Part shown: positions 47,961 through 61,227 of the stretch, in pieces
Layout of the letters: each line of letters starts with the position of its first letter
Numbering within the stretch: the stretch's first letter is position 1
Assembly: GCA_963969595.1 (NCBI GenBank)
Contig: OZ018415.1
Coordinates: 6,448,001-6,512,000, forward strand
Direction of reading: 5' to 3'
Length of the DNA: 64,000 nt
From: Neckera pumila
Lineage: Eukaryota > Streptophyta > Bryopsida > Hypnales > Neckeraceae
Notes under the pieces: model-generated
Told to the model about the DNA's origin: nothing
The model's database searches: none
What the model saw: the letters and a program-made list of their open reading frames with translations, nothing else
Program-made: the position numbers and the translations under genes

Positions 47961-48840
47961 CAAAAACTCCAGTTCCATTCTGGGTCTAGAATGAATCAAA
48001 GAAGCCCAGTTGTTCAAGTCTGCAAGACATATATTAATGTTCGCCGTTAATATCTATGGACTAAATATCGTGCGGCTTCCTTGGGAGGGATGAACAAGCG
48101 TACGTGTGGTGAGTTCATCCTCCCATGGGCCTGCCATATATCTAGCATTACCCACTTGGTCGTGGATGCAAAGCACCTTCAACAAATGCAATCCAGCTAT
48201 CTCCGGATATGGAGAGAGCATATGTGCATGGACTATTGAAATCAACACCTTGGACTATTGAAATCAACACCTTAGATGAAAATTCTATCATGGATCAGAT
48301 TCTATAATGGTGCACTGTTTGATTCTAGAGTATCCTTGGAACTCATTCATTGGACTCGTCTACTGTTCAGCTTTCTAGCTTGCAAGGTTGATAATGTAAA
48401 AACACAATTCTGTCAATCACCAAGTTTGTTTGCCAAACATGATTAGTTCATAAGAATCATAGGTATGTTCACTTCTTCATTTCTACATGTAGTCTCTTTG
48501 AAAGTCATTCAATCATTGTTAGGTACAAGTTTAGTGCTTTCTTAGTTTCCTCATAGGGTAATCTTGTAAAGATGTGACCCTATTGCCAAGGTAGTCTTGC
48601 CAAAAAATATCAAATTCTAAGATGAATAGGTGTATCCTCTATTTGTCAAAAACTTCTACTCCGTGATGTCCTTACACAGTTAATCTTATCCATAGAGTGA
48701 ACCTTTTTAGTCGTTTGTCAATTTTGAGTATACTTCTCTTTAAACACGCCGTCGAGGCCCTTGTTTTTTTGGCTACCTTACACTACAATGTGAGACACTT
48801 GATATATAGATATATTTAGATATATACACTTGATATATTT
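47961..48840. other. Intergenic; left part of a duplicated block
   Basis: 48480-48770 shares patches with 52400-52545 (TTGAAAGTCATTCA, GATGTCCTTACA, TTGAGTATACTTC). No gene called. Confidence 0.4.
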
Positions 48841-48841
48841 A

Positions 48842-48980
48842 AAAATATAGATATATAGATATATAGATATATAGATATATAGATATATAGATATATAGAT
48901 ATATAGATATATAGATATATAGATATATAGATATATAGATATATAGATATATAGATATATAGATATATAGATATATATAG
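48842..48980 (+). repeat. (GATATATA)n satellite, 8-bp unit
   Basis: About 16-17 near-perfect units with a short degenerate lead-in. Confidence 0.95.
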
Positions 48981-49153
48981 ATAGTGCAGACTGTCAAGAA
49001 ATTAGTGTGGGGCAATCTAATTTCACTATTTTGTGTACAAAAGGTTGCACCAAGCAATGGTCCCAAAACTAGCTAAATTTTGCTCGATTTCTACTTAATT
49101 TTTTCATGCCTCACTATAAATTCAAAAAAAAGCTTCCAAAAATGAACATTTGG

Positions 49154-49852
49154 CTAAAACCCCTGAACCCTTTCTGAGATTGCTATCCAGGAGATAATAA
49201 AGCTGCAGATACCTTGAGTCATAAGATGCTCTTCATGATATTCAAAGGTGTAGCATGGCATTTGGTCATTGGTGAAATGTTTTATCATGTTGCACCGGTC
49301 TACTTGACGATAGCCTTCCAAACTGGCTAAGTAAGCTTCAATTTGATGCCTGGAGCCTCTAGAAAAGGTTGTGCTGACTCCAAGAAATAAGGTAGGAGGC
49401 TCGAACTGCAATGGGGCATTTTGAACCGAACATGACATAGAGGTACATTTTGCTTTCTCTTTATTTAGAGTTATTTGTAAAGTACTCAAAACCGGGGTTT
49501 AAACCCCGCATTTTTGTGAAAAAGCAGGTTTTGGGCAAAAAGTCAATACAAAAGTGGGTACCAAACTTTCTTTTGCACCCAAATCAATCAAAAATAAGTT
49601 TTGTCCGGACTTTGCTTGCAGGGTCATGATCACCTGCGGGGTCGTCCATTAGAGGAAATTTGTCGGAAAAAGTCCCTTCCAAATTGGGGGGGACTTTATG
49701 AATAACTCTATTGTGTTGCACCAGTCTACTTCCCAATAGCCATCCAAATTGTCCAAGTAAGCTTCAATTTGATGCTTAGAGGCTCCGAATAGATATCTAC
49801 AAAAGGTTGTGCATGGAAGGTACTTGCACCACCAATACCATGTGTAGGTCAA
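49154..49852 (-). pseudogene. Two degenerate copies of an unknown coding fragment
   Basis: Minus-strand frames near 49370-49280 and 49790-49700 encode RHQIEAYLASLEGYRQVD and KHQIEAYLDNLDGYWEVD. Conservation at the protein level between copies suggests a former coding sequence, perhaps from a transposon, but I do not recognise it. A perfect 16-bp palindrome, CGGGGTTTAAACCCCG, lies at about 49492-49507 between them. Confidence 0.4.
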
Positions 49853-50139
49853 TTTTATAAATAGTTAGGCAAAATTTTGATCATTTTTGAAATTTTAAAT
49901 ATTCTACAACTATTTTTGAAAATCTGAAAAAAAACTCAAGAAAAGATCTCAGAAAATTCAAGGGATAATTTGAGAAGTTTTCAATTATTCTGAAAATAAG
50001 AGAAAATTAGGAAAATCAAAACAGGTTGTTAAATTGTCAAAATGTGAAAATTAAATTATTTCGACAACAAGTTGCCAAATCAAACCTAAACATACGGTAT
50101 TCCCACTTGGAGCACAAGAGCATAGTTACTACTAAGTTG

Positions 50140-50420
50140 TAAGGTAACTGCACCTAAAATCGACCACTTTTTAAACCGCACAGTCTAGATTTTTGCCTAA
50201 AATATGCTTCCACTATTCATGAGAGTCTATGGTTGATTTTAGGTGTACCTATTTTTTAGACCTTGAATTATTTATACAATGTTCAAAAAATGCATTCTAA
50301 AAAAATGAAGAATCTCCATTTGATTACCAACATGACCCCACAAAAACTTTTTTCAATATAATAATGGAAACCATGCTGAAAATGTGCAATTTGCTTAATT
50401 GTACGTTATTAGGTGTACTA
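50140..50420. mobile_element. AGGT-type MITE, inverse copy of the one at 10718
   Basis: The plus strand aligns with the complement of the right half of 10718-12210 through GCCTAAAA, CCACTATTCAT, AAAAAATGCATTC and ACCCCACAAA. The left end is TA-AGGTAACTGCACCTAAAA; the right end is eroded. The related sequence at 53170-53400 lacks it. Confidence 0.75.
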
Positions 50421-50641
50421 TCACAATCACCCCACGCATACCATGTGCCTCAACATAGTTACTACCATACCTGGCTTCAAGGTCAATACTTCATGCTTAT
50501 TTTTAGTTGAAAGAAAGAAGTTTGATATAATGAACAAATGATTGCAAATAATACATTGTAATAATGCAATAAATTGTATGTTTACGTGTGAACCCACGAA
50601 ACAACAATAACTACATGATAATTATTGACAAACCACAAGTT

Positions 50642-51576
50642 TTAACGCTTGAATGACCAACATGCATTTTTTGGCTATATAGCAATTTTGGGCATGTACG
50701 TGTGACAAGAGGTTTCCATATTTTTGGCCCAAATTTTGATAGAAGGTGAGGACAAGGAATATCTTTTATATGCACTAATTTTCATGACATTTGGAAATGT
50801 GAGTCAAAAGCTATGGCCTAATACATTATTTTTTTTTGTAATTTGGCAATCTGATAGATTAGAAAAAATCACTTTTTTTAGAAATAAAAATTTGAAATTG
50901 GTTTTCTAGAGTTATATATATGTGGAAAGATTTTAATCATCCCGTTTTGATCAAAGTGTCAAAAGTTATAAAGATTTTTAGTTTGCAAGCAATCAATATG
51001 GATTCTCTACTCTAAAGTAAACTTTGAAGTCCTTTATTTTACTCAATATTCAAAAAATTTGAAAAAAATAAAATCATAAGATGTAGATTATTTATAAAAA
51101 CATTACAACCATTGGGATTGGCATTTTTCAATTCCGTAATTAAATTCTTGACAATTTAATATTTTGAATCATTCTCTACTACTATCTACTTACTATTTTT
51201 TTTTATATATGTTGTACAATTCCAAATGAAATGAGAATTTTCAAGCATGTAGCCAACTTGTCTAGGAAAAAGAATCCAAAGAAGCACCATCAGTTGGGGC
51301 ATTTTGTCATCAAAAATTGAGCTTGTGAAGTGTAGCTGCCCTGTTTTTTGCAAGGCCAAAAAAATGATTTCAATGAATTTGAATGCTTTGTATCTTGCAA
51401 CCATGTAGTGGAAATTTCTGAGATTTTTACCACATGTTCTCAAGTCAACATACTACACAATTCTATGGTTACATATGTCAAGAAAAGTTTTTTTTCAAAA
51501 ATTGGGTGCTTGTACTAAAAATGACAGTTTTTGAGCGTTTCCAATGAAAACATAGTCATGGAACTTTAGGGGTTAA
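50642..51576. mobile_element. TTAA-flanked TIR element, copy 3
   Basis: TTAA at 50642-50645 and 51573-51576. The right end GGAACTTTAGGGG is intact in type, and the left end CGCTTGAATGACC is diverged. The interior matches copy 1 closely. Confidence 0.75.
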
Positions 51577-54500
51577 ATATTGTGATGTCTATGATCACAC
51601 TTTAGAGTCGTTGCTTAGAAGTCAGTAGTAACAAGCTACCATTAGTTTATTACCCGCCTTCAATACCTACCTAGTATGGAGTCTTCAGTGCTTCACGATG
51701 GGATCACAAGTTGAAGTCAATTATTATTTTAAAAGGAGTGTTTTTGAACATGTTTGTACAAACAAGTGATACTTTACACTTTTTCAAATAGTTTTAACTT
51801 TGTAAATTTTGAAATGCCTAGGAGGTCAAAATATAGACTTTGAATGAACTTTAGCACCTCCAAGGACGGGAAAATATAGTTTCTCATCGTATTATGAGGA
51901 GGACTTTATTGAATATTTTTGTAAGAAGTTGGTGTTGAAAATCCTATCTTTATGGTATTGTTGATTTTTATATATAGGAAGATGCTTAATCCATAGATCA
52001 ATAAGCACTGCATTTTCACAGCTTCAAGATCCTTGCTCTTGGTTGAATTTGAGCGATAAAAATAATCTTTTTTGAATGTAAGCCCAACTAATGAAATGAA
52101 TTTAATAAAATTCAGCTTCAATTCCAACTTGAAAATTTGAAAATTTTATTGTTAATTGAATTTTGGATTGACAACCATGATCTACTAATTTTCTAATTAC
52201 AAAAAATCACAAAAATTTCTTTCCTTTCATATTATTCTAGACTCATACACATCTATGGAGAAATTTCTAGATTTTTCCAGTTTATTTTGTATTTGATATG
52301 AACTTTCTTCACTTTTTCTTTCAAAAAATCATACTAATTTCAATTTTTGCACGAATAAATCTAAATTTTTTATGACTTATAAAAAAAAAAGTTTTACTCC
52401 TTGAAAGTCATTCATTGAACACTTTTACTCCTCAATGTCCTTACAAGGTTCATCTTGTTCATAAGAGTGACATAGTTAATCTTTTAGTGTGTCATTTTTT
52501 GAGTATACTTCCCTTTCAACATGTCGAGTCCCTCAGTCCTTTTGTCTTTGAGTTGAGTAAAGTTATACAAACACTTGCAACAAAAAACAACAGTCTTCAG
52601 AACCCATGTGCAATGCATTGGACTGACACTGACCTTGTAAAGACCAGATTCATGAAATTCCGATAAATGATGTTTCTATACAAAGATATAAGCAAAAATG
52701 TGCAAAAATTCAGAAAAGGATGGAGACGTTTAGGGATAAAACTGACCATCTGAGGGATAATGGACCTTTGTAGGAAAATCAGTAGAGTATAATGTTTTTC
52801 ACATATTTTGGGTAGAAAGAGAAAAGAGAAACAATTCATTGACAGTTTAAATGGTAATTTTTTGATTTAGAATGATTTAACTATGAATCTTCAAAGTGAA
52901 AGGTGCACAGGTAGCTATTGGTGCTCATAAACTAGACCAATCTTAATCAAAATCAGCCTTTGAATGGAGCACTTCAAACTTAGGAAGTTTCTGTAATTTT
53001 GACTCTCAAAGAATGATCCACATCATGCTTTCATTTATTTTAGCCTTACATGAATGTAAATTTTACGCAAAGGGATTTAAGAACACAATTAAAAAGCAAA
53101 AAGCGCATTGAAAGAACTGTGATCCATTTTTTAAGCTCTCTGCACTATTTGTGACATTTCTATTGGGCGATTGTAATTGTCCCTCCAACATTCAAGCCTC
53201 CTACCGTATATAACACCCACAATCTTCCCATTCAGAGCCCGTGAGCGTAATTACTACTAAGTAGTATTCTCGGCTATCCCAATCATCCCATGCATAGCTT
53301 CTGTGCATATTTACTACCATACCCGGCTATCGAGGTCAACATTTTGTACCAAATAATTTGATTTTAAGTTGAAAGAAAGAAGTTTGATGCAGTGACAAAC
53401 AAAACTGAATATGGAACTGAAACTTTTTCATTCAAACAACCATACCATAAGCATCAATGGGCAAAGTCAAAAAGTAGATATAAGAAAGCTATAGTTAGTA
53501 TGCAATATATAACACATTACTACGGAAGTTTGAAGAAAAAAGTAGTTATGATTTTCTAAAGGAAATTAATAGAAATTACTAACTTTCATAGAATTGATAG
53601 TTTTTTTATGTTATCAAATGTATCTCTTTTCTTGTCCTTGTTAAAAGAAATCTCTAAGTGTGAAACTTTTGGGATGATGTTATAGTCGTTAAGATTTCAT
53701 AATGAGTTGATGCTAGAGTAAAGAGATTGGAAATCGACAAAACAAATTTTTTCTGTGGGTTGGTTCAACTATATAAGTTATAAACTCTAGTCTTTGTATA
53801 AAAGATTTGAACCTAAAAATGCATTATCCAGCTCTAAAATATAAGTTGAACTCATTGTCCTATTCAATAAATATTTCAGAATTAATGCAAGGTCACTAAG
53901 ATGTAACAATGATTTATGTTGTAACATATATTATTTCTTAAATGGCTAATGCAGTTCTCATGCTCTCAATTCCAAAAAATATTCAAATACTATGAGAATC
54001 ATCACCATTTACATGTTTATCACTGACACTATAAATATTTTAAATTCTATACATGTCAAATTCCTTCAATTTTTATGTACAACAATCTAAAATGATGTGT
54101 ACTAACATGCCAAAGTACAAAAAGGTTTTTTGGAGTTCTTTATAAAAATTGACAAAATATAAAGTCATTCCAAATTATGGTGCACAAAACCAAGTTTTGA
54201 TGTGGCTAATTTTGAAATTGATTTTTCTCTTAAATCACAACTATTTATTTCTTCAAACTTCCATAGTAATGTATTATATGTTGCATACTACAACTTTCTT
54301 ATCTAACCAAATCAAACCAAATTAGTACCAAAGGTTAGGTTTTGGCTACAACAACTAGGGCCAATGGGGATAGTTAAGCGGAGAAATTAAGTAGAATGTG
54401 TTGTAGGGCTGATTTTTCCCTTTCTAAAATGATTTAGAAAGTTAAATTTGACCAAATTCCCTAGGAGATATCTACAAATGAAGTTTGACATTAAAACTAC

Positions 54501-55805
54501 CCTCCAAAATTTCATCCGGGAATTTCTAATGTTCTAGCTATCAAAACTCACTTTCATTCGTGGATTGTTTTTTATTTTTTGTCTTCTATCTAAATTCTAA
54601 ATTTGATTTTTGTTTGGTCAATTTTAATTGACTTTCATCCAATTCTTCCTAACTTTTGTTTAAAACTTCATTCTACTCTAATTCGTTCAATATTCTTTCA
54701 ATTCTTGAGGTTAAATTAGTTTAGAAACCCTTAAAATATTTACTTTGAGATTATGTCCTAAACTTATCCCTTGGTTATCTTTTGACCTAATTGATAAATT
54801 CATAAATGTTTCTTCTACTTTTGATAATTTTAGATTTGTTTTTTATTTTTAGGATTAATTAATTTTATCTTTGAAGGTTCTACTTTTATCTTTTTTAAAA
54901 GGTTAAAAAAACCTTCTTACTTTTCCTTCTAGGTAGATGTTTTTATGGAGGAATTCTAACCATTAATTGGTTCATCAAAATTTATCAGTAAAAATTCTCC
55001 TACTTTTTACTTCCAAAATTATTTCTATCTTTGACCTTTTGCTTCTACTTTGACCTAGATTCTAAGATTTTTTTAAAGATTCTTTTGGATGATTCTCTAA
55101 TTTTTTATCCACTTCCTATTATTTCTATTTAACGATAAATTTTGAGGTAACTAAATTATCATGGTAATTATCTATATTATCATAGTAACTTTCTACCTCC
55201 TTTTGAACTTATCACGTGGTTTTCTAAATCCTATAGGTTAAATCAGATTCAAACTTTAAATTCAAAAGTCGAATCTTATTATAATATTGTTGTTGGTGAA
55301 AACGCAAGAAATTTGATAAAAGAGAGCACTAACTAACGTGACATTTGGAGGCTTCAACAGTTTCATTTTCATGGATGGCATTCACGATGTTGTTGTAGGC
55401 TGCTTCCATTTCAATGTTTTTGTATTCAAATGTTGTATTTTTTGAGACTTGTATGATAAATTGGAGGTGCCAAATTCTTCTGTTCCCTTTTTTTTTATTT
55501 TTTATTTTTTTCTCTTAGGTCTTTCTAATGTTTTCTTTTTCTTTCTAGATATTTTTTGGGAATAAATCCTATCAAATCTAATCTCTAATGTTTGGATAAA
55601 TTGTCTTAGTATCAAACAAAACCTCAGACAAGACAAAAGTTTGTTTGACTTCTACAAACTAATAGCTAATCTATAGAATCTTCCTAAGTCAAAAGATGCT
55701 TGTATTACATTTTCCTTTTGTCTTCTAATCAAATCAAAGGATGGTTAACAAAGCCAATATATGCTTTGTTAATGGACTAAAATGATTTGAGAATGCGCTT
55801 GCAAC
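51577..55805. other. AT-rich intergenic; duplicated block with empty MITE site
   Basis: 53170-53400 is a paralogue of 50090-50540 without the MITE. Nothing else recognisable in about 4 kb. Confidence 0.4.
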
Positions 55806-56124
55806 TAAGGTAATAGGCTTTAAAATTGCCCACCCTATTCAAATGTACACTGCTTATGCATGTTTTTTTTTTATAGCCTTCATCAATGTACAAATAGTGT
55901 ATTTTTTAGGGGGTGGCCGGGCGATTTTAGTGCCCTATGCCACTTCAACTTCAAAACTTCATAACAAATTCCAGAAAGCTCCAAAAAATAAGAAACGACT
56001 TGGGTTAGATGCCAATTCCTCTTGTCTTTCAAGGAAAATTTACTGAAAATTATTTCAAGAAGCTTGGCCTCCCCAAAATTCACTTTCAGCTCTTAAAGGG
56101 GCGATTTCTAAACCTATTTCCTTA
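55806..56124. mobile_element. AGGT-type MITE, tandem pair member 1
   Basis: TA-AGGTAATAGGCTTTAAAAT and (complement) TA-AGGAAATAGGTTTAGAAA ends. The core (ACTTGGGTTAGATG, TTTCAAG(G/A)AAAATTTACTG) is shared with 56252-56568. Confidence 0.75.
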
Positions 56125-56251
56125 ATATGAATGCCAAGTTCCCCAGGTTTGTGTTTAGCCTATTGTTCGCAATTTTGGGAGTTAGAACTTTGGATCCATA
56201 ACAGAATGTGAGTTGCAATTCGGTTTGCAAAGGCCAAGTTTCAAATCAATA

Positions 56252-56568
56252 TAAGGTAACAAGTTCTAAAATGGAGCGGGTTCTAAAATCAATCAAGCTC
56301 TAGAGGTACATTTTGCACGTTCCAATGTACAAGAGGTGTGCATTTGAGGAGGTGGTCGGTTTTAGAGCCCACAAAACTGCGCTTTTCTGCAACTTCAGAA
56401 ATTCATAACTAATTCTACAAAGCTTCAAAAAATATGAAACAACTTGGGTTAGATGTCAATTTCTCTTGCCTTTCAAGAAAAATTTACTGAAAAATATTTT
56501 AAGAAATTCTACCTCCTCAAAATTCAGCTTCAGCTCTTAGATGAGTGGTTCATGGACCTCTTACCTTA
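56252..56568. mobile_element. AGGT-type MITE, tandem pair member 2
   Basis: TA-AGGTAACAAGTTCTAAAAT at left and CTCTTACCT-TA at right. Same core as the neighbour. Confidence 0.7.
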
Positions 56569-57339
56569 CTGGACAGACAGAGTTCACATTAGAGTGAGTA
56601 TAAAGCAGGTGAGCTTGTTGACTTTATAGCCAATCTGAATTGCAATTGTTGAGGCCTGGTGCACTTGATCTGGCTCTTGATCTGGTTCTTTGATGTTTTG
56701 GGTTCTTTTGCTAATCTGGTTCTTAGTTGGAAACACATAACATTCAGTAGCTCTACAGTGATGGTGTGGTATATTCCACACCCCAACAGTGTTTCATCAG
56801 TAACTACTGATAAATTAGTAACTACTGATAAATTAGACAGGTGGAGGATGTAGAGGCACACCATCAACACATGCTACTGAATGTTATGCACGCCTTGAAC
56901 TTCTTGAGTGAAATTTAAGAAAAGCAAGTCCCTGTTGGACAAACTCTAAACTCTCTCTTTTCTCCCCAACTGTGAGAAATCCAAGTCTATTCTCCTATGG
57001 CAATTTCCAGCTTCTGGTACCGTTTCTTCTTTTAAAAAAAATCAAAAACTATCCCTGTTGGACAAATCTTAATTTCCTAGCAAAACGTGATATCCAACAT
57101 GTAATGGTATGTCAAAAAAGAGACAAGCCCCAATCAGCGGGGTTTTTTCTGGCGATATTTGACAAAATTGTCAGAGCATTTAGCCACTGCGCCTGGCTCC
57201 CTCCAGATATCCACCTTTGTTGGGAGGGCACGCAGGGTGGCCTGTTGCCAAAAAAAAAGAAACTGGCCAGTCCAACAATCGACTGATTTGGGACCGGTTT
57301 TGAATTAATTGGGTAGTAATCGATAACTAGCTCGGCTGC

Positions 57340-57400
57340 TAGCTACCTTGCTTGCTAGCTGGCTGGCTTGGTAAGCTAGCCGGTATTGCTAGCTCTGGTT
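57340..57400. repeat. GCTAGC-rich low-complexity tract
   Basis: Repeated GCTAGCT/GGCTGGCT words. Short and non-coding. Confidence 0.7.
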
Positions 57401-57406
57401 CTGGTG

Positions 57407-57821
57407 TAAGGTAGGAGGCTCTAAAAGCGAGCATTTAAGGGTTGGTCCGCCTTTTTCATGTGGTTTATTGGATGGGATTATTTTTTTTTCATTTTTTGAA
57501 CAAAGAGAAATAGATTTTGATTGTAATACAAGTTTTTTTGTCTTTTTTTTTGTCTTTTTGAATTACTTGTGAATTTTTCAAACAAAATGTGTCATAGGTC
57601 CCTATTTATGACCTTAGATCTTCCATAAACTGTTCACTTGCAACTTCTAGAGAGAAATCGGGAAAGCAAGACAACGATTGGCTCTCGCAATAAATAACAA
57701 TTTTTTTATTGATCCATTCAATGACTATAGAAGGTCCATTTGAAGACCACCTCATATCTATTCTAGGTAAGTCTATATGGCGGTTCTAAATGACCCTCTA
57801 GAATTTGAGCCTCCTACCTTA
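57407..57821. mobile_element. AGGT-type MITE (415 bp)
   Basis: TA-AGGTAGGAGGCTCTAAAAGC and (complement) TA-AGGTAGGAGGCTCAAATTC ends. Solo ends of the same subfamily occur at about 49392 and 53190. Confidence 0.8.
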
Positions 57822-60726
57822 CTGGTCATTTGATCTAGACTCCTTCTTTTGGTCGTTGCTTGCCAAATTTTTGTATTTAAATCCTATTTTTTGAGATTTA
57901 AGCCAAATATTTGGGTCTCCTTTTGGGGTCCCCTTAACTAAGACAAAAATACAAAAAAATTTATGCTAGGAGCAAAGCTTCGCCATCCAAGTGTTTAAAC
58001 CTAAAGTTTTGAATGATTTTGAAAATAGTTTTGTTAAAAAGGCGGTAGATTGACGATAGCTTTGCTGCTTTGGGTTCTAGGCCCAAATTTTAAAGTACAA
58101 CAAGGGAGAAATACTTGATAACAAAATTTAAAAAATGGTTCTAACAATGATAACTTTGTTGTATTCAAGGGGTCAGCCTCAATTTTCCAACACAATCCAA
58201 AAAGATGGATAGTAAAAGATTCAAAATTTGGAGATAGCTTTGCCATATTGGAGGGTTTAGCCTCAAATACTATCAATAAGATGACATAAACTAGTTGGCA
58301 ACGGACTGTTAGATGGTTGGTTCCAACCCAACTTCTCTTAAAAAATGCCACGTGGACACATTTTCAATGTCAAGGCTTCAAGGGGGATTTTCAATAACCA
58401 AGGCATCAAATTCCAAACTAAAAAAGCTCAATTAGGAGTTAAGCCATCCAAAATGCAAATGAACGCAAACTCTAAGGGCTTCCAACTAACGGCATTGCCA
58501 GAATTCGGCTAGGAATTCCTTAGGATTGGTATAACAAGAAATAAACCACTTAAAAACGCAAGAACTTGAAGGCAAATGTTCAAAGGGCCAACGTCCTTTA
58601 GATGGCCTCAAATATAAACAAGAAGGGAGCAAAATGCCCCAAATGCAATTTCAAGCAAGTGTTTTAGTCCAAAAAAGACCAAAAATCAGACAAGCCAACA
58701 AGTTTGGCAGTTACGAAAATGCGCAAAAGATTTTTGGCCTCAAACGGCCAAGAAGCAAATGAAGAAATAGGTGCAAATTGAGAAGAGGGGAGGTCTTTAA
58801 TACTCTTCCAAGGCCTCCTCCCTCCTCAAGTTACCTAAAACTATCTAGAAAATCAAAACCAAAAACTACCAATTACTCTAATTTCTAACCTATTGCTGGA
58901 CCGTCTTACAACTTTTGGAAAAATACTCCAGTTGCCACAATAATTACGCCATTGGGTTTAGAAGATCCAAATTTACCTACAAGATCCCTACTTCTAGAAC
59001 AATTTGTAAGCAAAAGCCAACAATTTATAAACCAGTGAAAAAGATCAAAAACTCAAAAGATAGAGTTTATCTTTTTCAAAGATCTTAACTAGCTTTGGAT
59101 GTTTGCAAGGTTCAAGGAAGTAAGAAAAGAATCCAAATTGATTTGATTTGGACACCGCTTGTCAACTTGTCAAATGTTTTATAATTCCATTAAAAAGCGT
59201 TGCCACTGCCGGTTTGGATATTTGTCAATATTGGAAAGTCTTGAAATTTGGTTGGGCGCTTATTTATGCTAAAACACATTATCCTAATTTTTGATGGGAT
59301 TTTATTGCTATTAGGATAGTTTCTATGAATTTTCAGCTGTAATAAATGAGGTTGACTTTCCATAGAGTCATCTTCTGCAATTCAAAAAAATATGAAACTT
59401 TTTGGCCAACTTCTAGAAAGTTTTTAAATGCCAAATGCAAGTTTTTATATTAAATTCGCACTAATCATGAGAGGATTGTAATTACGAACTCTTATTTTAA
59501 TTCCACCATGGAGGAATCATTTCCATATGAGGAAATATGGAGAAATCAATTTTGCTATTGAGCTCTTGGCGTGTCTTTATATTAAAAACACCTCTCTTCA
59601 ATCTGCGGTCGCATATATCCTTCAAATGCCGGATTTTAACCTGTATGCCAATAAATAATTTTTTTCAATTCTTATGAATTGGATTGGAGAGTGACCTTTA
59701 TGTGCATCTAGGAGACTCCTACAGCCTAAAAGGACAATTACCAATTTGTCCAATTACTCATTTAGCTTTTCACTGTATAACATGCATTTACAAAAAATCC
59801 AATTATAGTCTAAGTTAGGGTAATTTTTACTATTGTGCCAACAAGGTCTAATTATATTTCAAACCACTAATCAACATTTTAGCTACCTAATTAGACTCTG
59901 AAAATAGAAAAGACAAGTGCCTAAAGCACTTCTGGACTTTTAGAAAATACTCACCGTATTTATAGGGACTTCTACCTACCACGGTGCAAACACTTTTTTA
60001 GGTCTTACTTATTGTAATTTGAATACCTAGAGGCCTAGGTGACAACTACGGGGTTTACAATGGGATGACTTAATACCATGGCAAAGTTCTATGAATTTGG
60101 TGTGCACTATAATAGAGAAGTATAGTACTTAAGATAAGTTGGTAATTGAAACTTTCAAAGCATGGAGGACGGCACCATCCCTTTGTTTGACTAGTTTCAT
60201 AACTCGGCAAGAAATACTAGTCAACAATGTTGATTCTAGCAAGACGGAGGTTATGAAAAGAAAAGGAAATTTTGAAAAATTATGACCAGTCCGCTAAAAA
60301 AATTGACAAAAAATCTACTTTCAATGAAGGAGAGCAGTCATGATGCATTCAACATCTAAAATGCAAAGCACATACAAGAGCAACAAATTAACTACTTGAA
60401 ATTCCTATTGAAGGCATTAAGTACCTACTGAACCACCATTGCTTAAAAAAAATGCCACCAATTGTTCTTTGTGACCAAATTTGAGTAAACTAATTATTAA
60501 ATTACATCTTTCAGTCCCCATATAATTGTGAAATCACAAGCTTTTTGATGTTTCAAAACATCTCAAAAAAGTGGAAAATCTGTGAAACCTGCCAGTAACC
60601 TAGTAATTTTGATATTGCAATAAAATCCATACAATTATGGTGATGAATAGTTCATAGTGATCTTCATAGCTCAATCTATAGCTATTCATAGTTCTATAGG
60701 CTTTCTAGCTCTATAATCATTAGATG
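57822..60726. other. AT-rich intergenic
   Basis: No gene, retrotransposon protein motif or RNA gene that I can support over about 2.9 kb. Confidence 0.4.
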
Positions 60727-61006
60727 ATATTTGGGAGTCTTAGAGGGCCGTTTCAGGTCTGTTCCCTGATCTGCCCAGATTTAGTGAACGCTGGTGCAGG
60801 TGTGTTAGAAATTTTTCTTTTCCAAAAAAAAAAAAAAAAAAAATTTACCAAAATATCATTTTAAGCAAATTTTTTTTTTTTTTTTTTTTTCAAAAAATGA
60901 CGTGGCAGTCGCTCGACCACGTCAGCTAGCTGCTGCTGCATTCCCGCAGTCTGGGAATGCAGCAAACAGCATGGGAACTCAGAGCCTTCTAAGACCCCCG
61001 AATCTC
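60727..61006. mobile_element. Small TIR element with internal hairpin, copy 2
   Basis: The ends GATATTTGGGAGTCTTAGAGGG and (complement) GAGATTCGGGGGTCTTAGAAGG are inverted repeats. A 23-nt hairpin at 60938-60960 (GCATTCCC/GGGAATGC) matches the one in 18775-19020. Confidence 0.65.
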
Positions 61007-61139
61007 ATTTAATGAAAAATCAAATCCTACATTTGCCGAAGTAACGCAAATAGAATTCAATTGTGCATTTGCAATTAAAATTGAGCCCATGTACAAAACT
61101 GTTTGCAAGTGCCCAATTATCCAAGCGTCCAACTGTCCA

Positions 61140-61196
61140 AGTTGCAACTACCCAAGCCGCAATTGCCCAAGCCGCAATTGCCCAAGCCGCAATTCG
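61140..61196 (+). repeat. 15-bp tandem repeat (about 3 units)
   Basis: GCCCAAGCCGCAATT repeated. It encodes AIAQA in a short open frame that I do not consider a gene. Confidence 0.8.
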
Positions 61197-61227
61197 CAGT
61201 CTCTTTTCAAACTTTCAAAGGGTCTCT

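Noticed and set aside
57822..60720. LTR retrotransposon remnant
   Set aside because: Looked for polymerase motifs and paired LTR ends and found none.
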